Below, piece after piece: positions 1 through 5,593 of a stretch of 5,598 nt of DNA. The notes beneath the pieces were generated by a model, which searched no databases, was not told the DNA's origin, and worked only from the letters and a program-made list of their open reading frames with translations. The translations under genes were made by a program, and so were the position numbers. Position 1 is the stretch's first letter, and each line of letters opens with the position of its first letter. The stretch comes from an uncultured Clostridium sp. Its GTDB lineage: Bacteria; Bacillota; Clostridia; Peptostreptococcales; Peptostreptococcaceae. The stretch covers positions 1 to 5,598 of the forward strand of contig URRU01000124.1 in assembly GCA_900550335.1 (NCBI GenBank), written 5' to 3'.

Positions 1-35
1 ATTATTCTTATACAGCTTTTTTTGAAGGAGGCAAA

Positions 36-1727
36 ATGAAATTTTCAGAGTATAAATATGAAAGACCTGATTTTGAAAAAATTAATACAAAAATAGTATC
101 GTTAGTAAACAATATGGCAGAATGTAAAAGCTTTGAAGCATTCGATAATAATATAGTAGAAATAAATAAAATAAGAAATCATGTAGAAAGTATGAAAACA
201 TTAGCTTCAATAAATTATAGTATAAACACACATGATGAAAGCATATCTATAGAAAATAAGTACTGGGATGAATATGGTCCAGAGTATAAAAAAATAGATA
301 AAATATTCTATGAAGCTATTGTAAATTCAGACTTTAAAGAGGAAATAGAAAATAAATATGGAAGACATTTTTATAAACTTGTTGAATTTAGTTTAAAGGA
401 ATTTTCAGAAGAAATAGTTGAAGATTTAAAAATAGAAAATAAACTTTGCTCAGAATATACAAAATTGCTAGCATCTGCAAAAATATTATATGATGGAAAA
501 TACAATAATTTATCACAGATGAATAAGTATATGTTATCGGATAATAGAGAAGAAAGAAAAAAAGCTTCTGAACGGTTCTATAATTATTTTGAATCAATTG
601 AAGACAAATTTAATTCTGTTTTTGAAGAATTAGTAAAAGTTAGAAATAGAATAGCTAAAAAATTAGGGTATGATGATTTTGTAGAATTAGGATATTTAAG
701 AATGAAAAGAACAGAATACACTGAAAAAGATGTGGATAAGTTTAGAAAAGAAGTTAGAGAAAAATGGATTCCTCTTGTAGATGAGTTTAATAAACAAAAG
801 AAAGAAAGACTAAACATTGATGAGTTGAAATATTATGACGATGATGTTGAGTATCCTGGATGGAATATGGAGCCTGTAACAGATTACGATGAAACACTAG
901 AAGCAGCATCAAAAATGTATCATGAATTATCTAAAGAAACCGGCGAATTTTTTGACTTCATGATAGAAAATGGGTTTATGGACTTAGAAACAAAAGAATC
1001 TAAGGGATTTGGTGGATATTGTACATATATTCCAGAAATAAAAGCACCGTTTATTTTCTCTAATTTTAATAAGACTTTTGATGATGTGGATACATTGACT
1101 CATGAAGCTGGACATGCATTCCAGTTATATATGTCGAGAAATATAGATATGCCTGAAATAAATTTCCCAACTCTTGATTGTTGTGAGATACACTCTATGA
1201 CTATGGAACTTTTAACTTGGCCTTGGATGAAGTTATTCTTTAAAGATTATGAGGAAAAATTTAAAAGAACTCATATGGCAACGATTGTTAGATTGATTCC
1301 GTACTGCATGATTGTAGATGAATTTCAGCATATTATTTATAAAAATCCAAAGCTTACTCCAGAAGAGAGAAGTTCAGAATGGAGAAGGTTAGAAAAAATA
1401 TATACACCTTGGAAAAACTATGACGGAAATAAGTTTTTAGAAAAGGGATGTTGGTGGTTTAAACAGGGACATATATTTAAAAATCCGTTTTATTATATAG
1501 ATTATGCACTTGCGGAGGTATGTGCTCTACAGATTTGGAGCAATATGGAAGAAAATTATGATGAAGTTTTAGAAAATTATATGGAAATTTGTAGGGATGC
1601 AGGTAAAAGATCTTTTGTTGAAACTGTAAATGCAGGAAATTTAAAATCTCCATTTGAAGAAGGGTGTTTAGATAACATTATAGGAAAAATCTATAATTGG
1701 AGTGTTGGTAAGATAGACAGAAAGTAA
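36..1727 (+). CDS. M3 family zinc oligoendopeptidase (PepF-like)
   Basis: Predicted cytoplasmic metallopeptidase that cleaves short peptides, a role fitting an amino-acid fermenter. The 563-residue product carries the zinc motif HEAGH at residues 356-360 (His356 and His360 as ligands, Glu357 catalytic). The third ligand is most likely Glu384 in a CCEIHSMTMELLTWPW stretch, the usual spacing and context for M3 peptidases. The C-terminal GHIFKNPFYYIDYALAE block (about 478-494) is another family hallmark. The N-terminal third is helical and charged, as in PepF/M3 proteins; length is typical. No signal peptide or membrane segment is seen. The ATG follows AGGAGG at 26-31 with a 4-base gap, so the start is firm. 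Unlike the downstream genes it uses ATT for isoleucine and occasionally CAA for glutamine, suggesting lower expression and a separate unit. The family is clear; exact substrate and whether the best name is pepF are not. Confidence 0.93.
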   Translation: MKFSEYKYERPDFEKINTKIVSLVNNMAECKSFEAFDNNIVEINKIRNHVESMKTLASINYSINTHDESISIENKYWDEYGPEYKKIDKIFYEAIVNSDFKEEIENKYGRHFYKLVEFSLKEFSEEIVEDLKIENKLCSEYTKLLASAKILYDGKYNNLSQMNKYMLSDNREERKKASERFYNYFESIEDKFNSVFEELVKVRNRIAKKLGYDDFVELGYLRMKRTEYTEKDVDKFRKEVREKWIPLVDEFNKQKKERLNIDELKYYDDDVEYPGWNMEPVTDYDETLEAASKMYHELSKETGEFFDFMIENGFMDLETKESKGFGGYCTYIPEIKAPFIFSNFNKTFDDVDTLTHEAGHAFQLYMSRNIDMPEINFPTLDCCEIHSMTMELLTWPWMKLFFKDYEEKFKRTHMATIVRLIPYCMIVDEFQHIIYKNPKLTPEERSSEWRRLEKIYTPWKNYDGNKFLEKGCWWFKQGHIFKNPFYYIDYALAEVCALQIWSNMEENYDEVLENYMEICRDAGKRSFVETVNAGNLKSPFEEGCLDNIIGKIYNWSVGKIDRK

Positions 1728-1939
1728 TTTATGCAACTTCATATAGTGCAGTTTAAATATTTACAATAGTTAAAGAATATTATGTTAAATATAATATAAA
1801 TTTTAATATATATATAGAAAATAAAATAAAACAGATGAAAAAGCCAAAAAAATAAAAAAATATAACTAACAACCTTAAGAAAAATTCAAAGATGTAAGTG
1901 GTTAAAATCAAGTATATAACTAACTTTTATAAGTTATTA
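1728..1939. other. AT-rich intergenic stretch without a gene
   Basis: This is the first part of the 541-base gap between the peptidase and grdX. No reading frame with a ribosome binding site is seen on either strand, and no convincing intrinsic terminator follows the peptidase stop codon. Two copies of ATATAACTAAC (1860-1870 and 1914-1924) and a 6-bp hairpin TAACTT-ttat-AAGTTA (1921-1936) are present. Both are weak in DNA this AT-rich, and I assign them no function. Confidence 0.6.
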
Positions 1940-1991
1940 GAAAATAATGTGAAAAATATTTGAAAAAATAATAGAAAAAAATTAAAAAAAA
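1940..1991 (+). promoter_or_regulatory. Phased A-tracts upstream of the grd promoter
   Basis: Five A-runs of growing length lie at 1941-1944, 1952-1956, 1963-1968, 1975-1981 and 1984-1991, directly before the -35 element. The first four each begin after a G (1940, 1951, 1962, 1974) and repeat every 11-12 bases, close to one helical turn. A-tracts in this position are known to bend DNA or act as UP elements that contact the RNA polymerase alpha subunit. That role is inferred here from position and spacing. Confidence 0.5.
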
Positions 1992-1994
1992 GGC

Positions 1995-2023
1995 TTGATA
2001 TTTGTATCGAAAATTTATATACT
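1995..2023 (+). promoter_or_regulatory. Sigma-A-type promoter of the grd operon
   Basis: The -35 element TTGATA (1995-2000) and -10 element TATACT (2018-2023) are separated by exactly 17 bp, and each is one base from consensus. Transcription would start near 2030, giving an untranslated leader of about 240 nt before grdX that contains the whole glycine riboswitch. The position immediately ahead of the aptamer strongly supports the call. A short inverted repeat, GATA-tttg-TATC (1997-2008), overlaps the -35 box. Confidence 0.75.
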
Positions 2024-2059
2024 TAACTTAACAAATATAGAAACAAGCAAAAAAATATT

Positions 2060-2179
2060 TCTGGATGAAGCGTATAGGAGACTTCCTTAAATGGGGACCG
2101 AAGGTACAAACATCTACTATTTCCCAATAGTAAATGTGAATTTCTCAGGTGAATATACTATATAGCGGACAGATCTCTG
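2060..2179 (+). promoter_or_regulatory. Glycine riboswitch, single aptamer
   Basis: The conserved core of a glycine aptamer is present in order: GGAGA (2077-2081), ACCGAAGGTACAAA (2097-2110), CTCAGG (2144-2149) and GGACAGA (2167-2173). GAGA (2078-2081) can pair with TCTC (2143-2146) as P2. TTCC (2083-2086) with GGGG (2093-2096) forms a small stem with wobble pairs. A 7-bp hairpin TACTATT-tccc-AATAGTA (2115-2132) forms the variable P3 arm. I could not assign P1 with certainty; GC/GC and TATA/TATA pairings (2070-2076 with 2159-2166) are possible. No second aptamer core is seen in the leader, so this is a singlet rather than the common tandem form. It precedes a glycine-catabolism operon, so an ON switch is expected. 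Outer boundaries are approximate. Confidence 0.88.
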
Positions 2180-2199
2180 AAAAAAAATTTTGACAGAGA
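2174..2199 (+). promoter_or_regulatory. Putative antiterminator of the glycine riboswitch
   Basis: TCTCTG (2174-2179), directly after the aptamer, is complementary to CAGAGA (2194-2199). The intervening bases extend the helix with AAAA (2180-2183) against TTTT (2188-2191), leaving a 4-base loop and a 2-base bulge (GA). The CAGAGA bases are also the lower 5' arm of the terminator, so the two structures exclude each other. This is the expected layout of a transcriptional riboswitch; which state glycine favours is inferred from operon function. Confidence 0.55.
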
Positions 2200-2234
2200 A
2201 GACAAATTGGGAGATTTGTTTTCTCTGTTTTTTT
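2193..2234 (+). terminator. Riboswitch-controlled intrinsic terminator
   Basis: A 15-bp stem (2193-2207 with 2214-2228, one G-U pair, no gaps) closes a 6-base loop TGGGAG and runs straight into seven T residues (2228-2234). This is a strong rho-independent terminator lying after the aptamer and ahead of grdX. It is the OFF state of the expression platform, and readthrough would be required for grd expression from the mapped promoter. Confidence 0.88.
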
Positions 2235-2268
2235 GTTTAAAGTTTCTAGGATGAAAGAGAGTGTAATG

Positions 2269-2643
2269 ATGTTTATAGTAACAAATAATTCTAAAATAAA
2301 GGATAGTTTTCCTGAAATGGATGTAAGACTTATTGATACATCTTACATAGGTGTTCTTGAAGAATGCAGAAAACATATTCACAAAGGATGTAGATTACTT
2401 TCACATCCGCTTTATGGAAGTGTTAAACCTAATGAAACTCCTTACAGAACAGTTATAATGGCTGATGGAGCTGGATTAGATTTTCAGTCAGTGGAACTAA
2501 TAGAAGATGCTATAAATACAGCTTCTAAATTCCAAAATGATAAAGTAACTCCAAATTGGATAGAGAGTGTTATGGATGATTTTAGAGTTATAGACTTAGA
2601 TATAATGACTAACACAATCTCGAGAATCCAGTATGAGTATTAA
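2269..2643 (+). CDS. grdX: GrdX family protein, first gene of glycine reductase operon
   Basis: A small soluble protein of 124 residues, recognised as GrdX by its N-terminal FIVTNN (residues 2-7), the central HPLYGSVKPNETPY block (46-59) and its place before trxB, trxA and grdE. Its biochemical role in glycine reductase is not established. No membrane segment, signal peptide or known cofactor motif is seen. The frame is open back to a TTG at 2233, inside the terminator T-run, with ATGs at 2251, 2266 and 2269. The 2251 ATG has no usable ribosome binding site, since AGG abuts it. A weak purine-rich GAGAG (2257-2261) sits 7 bases before the ATG at 2269, and the family usually begins M-(F/I)-I-V-T-N-N, so 2269 is chosen; 2266 is nearly as good. 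Translation initiation looks weaker than for the other operon genes. Confidence 0.88.
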   Translation: MFIVTNNSKIKDSFPEMDVRLIDTSYIGVLEECRKHIHKGCRLLSHPLYGSVKPNETPYRTVIMADGAGLDFQSVELIEDAINTASKFQNDKVTPNWIESVMDDFRVIDLDIMTNTISRIQYEY

Positions 2644-2667
2644 AAGAATAGTATTAGACGGTTAATT

Positions 2668-2709
2668 GGAAAACATTTACAGACATACCTGTATAACGGG
2701 AAAACATTT
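2668..2709. repeat. Direct repeat flanking a small palindrome between grdX and trxB
   Basis: GGAAAACATTT occurs at 2668-2678 and again at 2699-2709, 31 bases apart start to start, or about three helical turns. Between them lies the inverted repeat TACAG-acatac-CTGTA (2678-2693). The grdX-trxB gap is 171 bases, long for an operon. The arrangement could be a protein-binding site or an mRNA structure; neither can be decided from sequence. Confidence 0.45.
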
Positions 2710-2814
2710 TTTAAGAAGTTGTACTAGTAATTACTATTCAAAATAATAATATTGTTTTAAATTTTGAATTTTAAATTAATAAAAGATTTATATTTCAATC
2801 AGGAGGATGACGAA

Positions 2815-3765
2815 ATGGAAAATTTATATGACATAGTCATAATCGGTGGAGGACCAGCTGGACTAGCTGCAGGAATATACGGAGCTAGAGCTAAAATGAA
2901 AACTCTAATATTAGAAAAAACTAAAAATGGTGGACAGATAGTTATAACTCATGAAGTTGCAAACTATCCTGGATCTGTTGAAAATGCAAGTGGTCCATCT
3001 TTAACAGCTAGAATGGTTCAGCAGTGTGATGAATTCGGTGCTGAAATAAAAAGAGATGGTATAGTTGAAGTTCAGCTTGAAGGAGATATAAAAGTATTAA
3101 AAGGTGAAAGTGGTACAGAATATAGAGCTAAAGCTGTTATAGTTGCAGCTGGTGCAAGCCCAAGAAAAATAGGATGCCCAGGAGAAGCGGAATTCACTGG
3201 TAAAGGTGTTTCTTACTGTGCAACTTGTGATGCTGACTTCTTTGAAGACTTCGAAGTATTCGTAGTTGGTGGAGGAGACAGTGCTTTAGAAGAAGCTATG
3301 TACTTAACTAAATTCGCTAGAAAAGTTACTATAGTTCATAGAAGACAGGGATTCAGATGTGCTAAGAGTATAGAAGAAAAAGCAAGAAAGAACCCTAAAA
3401 TAGAATTCTTACTAGATACAGTAGTTGAAGAAATAAAAGGTGACGGAATACTAGAATCTGTAGTATTCAAAAATACAGTTACTGGAGAAACTCATGAATA
3501 TTTCGCTGATGAAGAAGACGGAACAATGGGTGTATTCGTATTCATAGGTGTTATAGCTCAGACTGATTTATACAAAGGTATATTAGATATGGACGAACAG
3601 AACTACTTATTAACTGACGACCACATGAGAACTAACATACCAGGTGTATTCGCAGCTGGTGACTGCAGACAGAAACCTTTAAGACAGGTTGTAACTGCAA
3701 CAGCTGATGGTGCAATAGCAGCAACTCAGGCTGAAAAATACATAGAAGAACACTTTGCTGAATAA
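2815..3765 (+). CDS. trxB: NADPH-dependent thioredoxin reductase of the glycine reductase system
   Basis: A cytoplasmic FAD enzyme that passes electrons from NADPH to the thioredoxin encoded next door, which then serves glycine reductase. The 316-residue product has the FAD-binding GGGPAG at 11-16, the redox-active CATC at 135-138 (Cys135, Cys138), a second dinucleotide fold GGGDSA at 152-157, the NADPH phosphate-binding HRRxxxR at 175-181 and the C-terminal FAAGD at 279-283. The intact GGGDSA and HRR motifs argue for NADPH and against the ferredoxin-dependent flavin thioredoxin reductases of some clostridia. Length is normal. The frame extends upstream to a TTG at 2764, but AGGAGG (2801-2806) lies 8 bases before the ATG at 2815, which fixes the start. 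The gene ends with tandem TAA codons. Segment FIGVIAQT (243-250) lacks the proline common in this loop. All ten glutamines are CAG. Confidence 0.96.
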   Translation: MENLYDIVIIGGGPAGLAAGIYGARAKMKTLILEKTKNGGQIVITHEVANYPGSVENASGPSLTARMVQQCDEFGAEIKRDGIVEVQLEGDIKVLKGESGTEYRAKAVIVAAGASPRKIGCPGEAEFTGKGVSYCATCDADFFEDFEVFVVGGGDSALEEAMYLTKFARKVTIVHRRQGFRCAKSIEEKARKNPKIEFLLDTVVEEIKGDGILESVVFKNTVTGETHEYFADEEDGTMGVFVFIGVIAQTDLYKGILDMDEQNYLLTDDHMRTNIPGVFAAGDCRQKPLRQVVTATADGAIAATQAEKYIEEHFAE

Positions 3766-3813
3766 TAAGTAAAGATTAAATTTAAAAATTAAAATAATAA
3801 AAAAGCATATACT

Positions 3814-3835
3814 CTGGAAGCCTTTTGGCTTCCAG
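3814..3835 (+). other. Perfect intercistronic hairpin between trxB and trxA
   Basis: CTGGAAGCC and GGCTTCCAG form a 9-bp perfect stem around a TTTT loop, in a 102-base gap otherwise almost all A and T. The sequence after it (gtaaaataaat) has no T-run, so it is not a normal intrinsic terminator in the operon direction. A role in protecting the 3' end of trxB mRNA, or as a processing point, is plausible. It ends 19 bases before the trxA ribosome binding site and does not cover it. Confidence 0.6.
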
Positions 3836-3867
3836 GTAAAATAAATAAAAAATTGGAGGAACAAAAA

Positions 3868-4188
3868 ATGATGTTAGCATTAGACAAAGACACATTTGCA
3901 ACAGAAGTATTAGAAGCAGAAGGATATGTATTCGTAGATTACTGGAGTCAGGGATGTGAACCATGTAAAGCTTTAATGCCAGAAGTACATGAATTAGCTG
4001 AAAAATATGCTGCAGGAATGAAATTCTGTGAAATGGATATAACAAAAGCAAGAAGACTTGCTATAAAACAGAAAGTTTTAGGACTTCCAACATTAGCTGT
4101 TTACAAAGACGGAGAAAAAATAGACGAAGTTACTAAAGATGATGCTACAATAGCTAACATAGAAGCTATGATCAAAAAATACGTTTAA
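3868..4188 (+). CDS. trxA: Atypical thioredoxin (GCEPC) of the glycine reductase system
   Basis: A small cytoplasmic dithiol carrier, reduced by TrxB, that re-reduces selenoprotein A of glycine reductase. The 106-residue protein shows the thioredoxin fold: the buried acidic residue Asp24 in FVDYW, the active-site cysteines Cys30 and Cys33 in GCEPC, and the cis-proline Pro74 in GLPT. The active site departs from the canonical WCGPC: Gly replaces the Trp before the first cysteine, and Glu-Pro replaces Gly-Pro. Similar sites (GCxPC) are known for thioredoxins of glycine-reducing Stickland clostridia, which supports a dedicated partner. An additional cysteine lies at position 54. The start ATG at 3868 follows GGAGGA (3855-3860) by 7 bases; an ATG directly after it (3871) is also possible, and the upstream in-frame TTG at 3853 is rejected. 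Both glutamines are CAG and no isoleucine is ATT. Confidence 0.95.
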   Translation: MMLALDKDTFATEVLEAEGYVFVDYWSQGCEPCKALMPEVHELAEKYAAGMKFCEMDITKARRLAIKQKVLGLPTLAVYKDGEKIDEVTKDDATIANIEAMIKKYV

Positions 4189-4202
4189 GAGCCTATTATT
4201 AG

Positions 4203-4226
4203 CTTTTAATTAATTTATTTTAAAAG
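4203..4226 (+). other. Weak AT-rich hairpin between trxA and grdE
   Basis: CTTTTAA (4203-4209) and TTAAAAG (4220-4226) are inverted around a 10-base AT loop. It lies 14 bases after the trxA stop codon, is not followed by a T-run, and has only one G-C pair. It may be chance in this AT-rich 73-base gap. It is recorded because nothing else in the gap stands out apart from the grdE ribosome binding site. Confidence 0.25.
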
Positions 4227-4261
4227 GTTAATTTTATACAAAATTTTATGGGAGGTGCGTT

Positions 4262-5548
4262 ATGCGTCTTGAATTAGGAAAAATCTTTATAAAAGATGTT
4301 CAGTTTGGTGAAAAAACTGAAGTTAAAGATGGTGTTTTATTCGTAAACAAAGAAGAGATGCTACAGGAAATAGGTGGAGATGAACATATCAAATCAATAG
4401 ATATAGAATTAGCTCACCCAGGTGAAAGCATAAGAATAACACCAGTTAAAGATGTTATCGAACCAAGAGTTAAGGTAGAAGGTAACGGAGGAGTATTCCC
4501 AGGTATCATATCTAAAGTTGATACAGTTGGTGAAGGTAGAACTCACGCATTAAAAGGTGTTGCTGTAGTTACAACTGGTAAAATAGTTGGTTTCCAGGAA
4601 GGTATAGTAGACATGACAGGAGAAGGAGCTAAATATACTCCATTCTCAAAATTAAACAACGTAGTTGTTATAGCTGAACCAGTAGATGGTTTAAGACAGC
4701 ATGATCATGAAAAAGCTGTTAGAATGATAGGATTCAAAGCTGCTGCTTACTTAGGAAAAGTTGCTAAAGAACTTACTCCTGATGAAGTATCTGTATATGA
4801 AACTAAACCATTATTCGAACAGGCTGCAGAATATCCAGAACTTCCAAAAGTTGGATATGTTTACATGCTTCAGACTCAGGGACTATTACACGATACATAC
4901 GTATACGGTGTAGATGCTAAACAGATAGTTCCAACAATACTTTACCCAACAGAAGTACTAGATACTGCTATAGTAAGTGGTAACTGTGTTTCTGCATGTG
5001 ACAAAAACCCAAGTTATGTACACATGAACAATGGTGTAATAGAAGAATTATATGCTCAGCACGGAAAAGAAATAAACTTCATGGGTGTTATAATAACTAA
5101 TGAAAATGTTTACTTAGCTGACAAAGAAAGATCTTCAAACTGGTCTTCAAAATTATGTAAATACCTTGGATTAGATGCTGTTATAGTATCTCAGGAAGGT
5201 TTCGGTAACCCTGATACAGACTTAATAATGAACTGTAAAAAAATAGAAATGCAGGGTGTTAAAACTGTTATAGTAACAGATGAATATGCTGGTAGAGATG
5301 GTGCTTCTCAGTCATTAGCAGATGCAGACGTTAGAGCAAATGCTGTTGTAACTGGAGGAAATGCTAACCAGGTTATAAACTTACCTAAACTTGACAAAGT
5401 TATAGGACATATAGAATATGTTGATGTAATAGCAGGTGGAGCTGCTGGAGCATTAAGACCAGACGGAACTATAGAAGTAGAAATACAGGCAATAACTGGT
5501 GCTACTAACGAAACTGGTTTCGGATACTTAACTGCAAAAGGATATTAA
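4262..5548 (+). CDS. grdE: Glycine reductase component B, alpha/beta subunit proprotein
   Basis: Proprotein for two subunits of component B, the glycine-specific part of glycine reductase. In this family the chain splits at an internal Asn-Cys bond and the cysteine becomes a pyruvoyl group that binds the glycine amino group as a Schiff base. Selenoprotein GrdB then takes the carboxymethyl group and passes it to GrdA. The 428-residue product is full length and holds the processing site SGNCVSACDKN, with Asn241-Cys242 as the predicted cleavage point. That would give fragments of 241 and 187 residues, near the roughly 25 and 22 kDa subunits known for the family. A Gly/Ala-rich AGGAAGALRPDG segment lies at 391-402. 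GGAGG (4251-4255) within GGGAGGTG, 6 bases before the ATG, predicts strong translation. All 14 glutamines are CAG. No stop or frameshift. Its close relative PrdA (D-proline reductase) is excluded by the neighbouring grdX, trxB and trxA. Confidence 0.96.
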   Translation: MRLELGKIFIKDVQFGEKTEVKDGVLFVNKEEMLQEIGGDEHIKSIDIELAHPGESIRITPVKDVIEPRVKVEGNGGVFPGIISKVDTVGEGRTHALKGVAVVTTGKIVGFQEGIVDMTGEGAKYTPFSKLNNVVVIAEPVDGLRQHDHEKAVRMIGFKAAAYLGKVAKELTPDEVSVYETKPLFEQAAEYPELPKVGYVYMLQTQGLLHDTYVYGVDAKQIVPTILYPTEVLDTAIVSGNCVSACDKNPSYVHMNNGVIEELYAQHGKEINFMGVIITNENVYLADKERSSNWSSKLCKYLGLDAVIVSQEGFGNPDTDLIMNCKKIEMQGVKTVIVTDEYAGRDGASQSLADADVRANAVVTGGNANQVINLPKLDKVIGHIEYVDVIAGGAAGALRPDGTIEVEIQAITGATNETGFGYLTAKGY

Positions 5549-5572
5549 TCAATATCTAAAATTAAAATCAAC

Positions 5573-5593
5573 TTTACAGCAATAGACTGTAAA
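5573..5593. repeat. Perfect inverted repeat downstream of grdE
   Basis: TTTACAG (5573-5579) and CTGTAAA (5587-5593) form a 7-bp perfect inverted repeat around a 7-base spacer, 24 bases after the grdE stop codon. No T-run follows within the window, so it is not a clear terminator, and the operon is expected to continue into grdA. The half-site matches the palindrome in the grdX-trxB gap (TTTACAG then CTGTA, 2676-2693). Confidence 0.45.

Noticed and set aside
388..817. Two - strand open frames inside the peptidase gene
   Set aside because: They overlap a well-supported conserved gene, have low-complexity hydrophobic translations expected from reading AT-rich codons backwards, and have no ribosome binding site.
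1728..1800. Terminator after the peptidase gene
   Set aside because: Only 4-base complementary pieces (for example AACT and AGTT) are seen after the stop codon and none leads into a T-run. Termination there may be Rho-dependent or by another route.
2001..2015. CodY box overlapping the grd promoter
   Set aside because: GAAAATT matches one arm of AATTTTCNGAAAATT, but the other arm matches only 2 of 7 bases, too weak to report.
1861..2050. First aptamer of a tandem glycine riboswitch upstream of the one found
   Set aside because: No CCGAAGG or CTCAGG core occurs there, and most of it lies upstream of the promoter and would not be transcribed.
2719..2752. Possible internal promoter before trxB (TTGTAC, then TAATAA or TAATAT)
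   Set aside because: The spacing from TTGTAC (2719-2724) to TAATAA (2744-2749) is 19 bp and to TAATAT (2747-2752) is 22 bp; neither is good. In DNA this AT-rich such matches are expected by chance.
3800..3835. Intrinsic terminator on the - strand using the trxB-trxA hairpin
   Set aside because: Read on the - strand the stem is followed only after about 10 bases by a T-run, and there is no - strand gene for it to terminate.
3679..4051. Two - strand open frames across the trxB end, the gap and trxA
   Set aside because: They are antisense to conserved genes, low in complexity, and start inside conserved coding sequence without ribosome binding sites.
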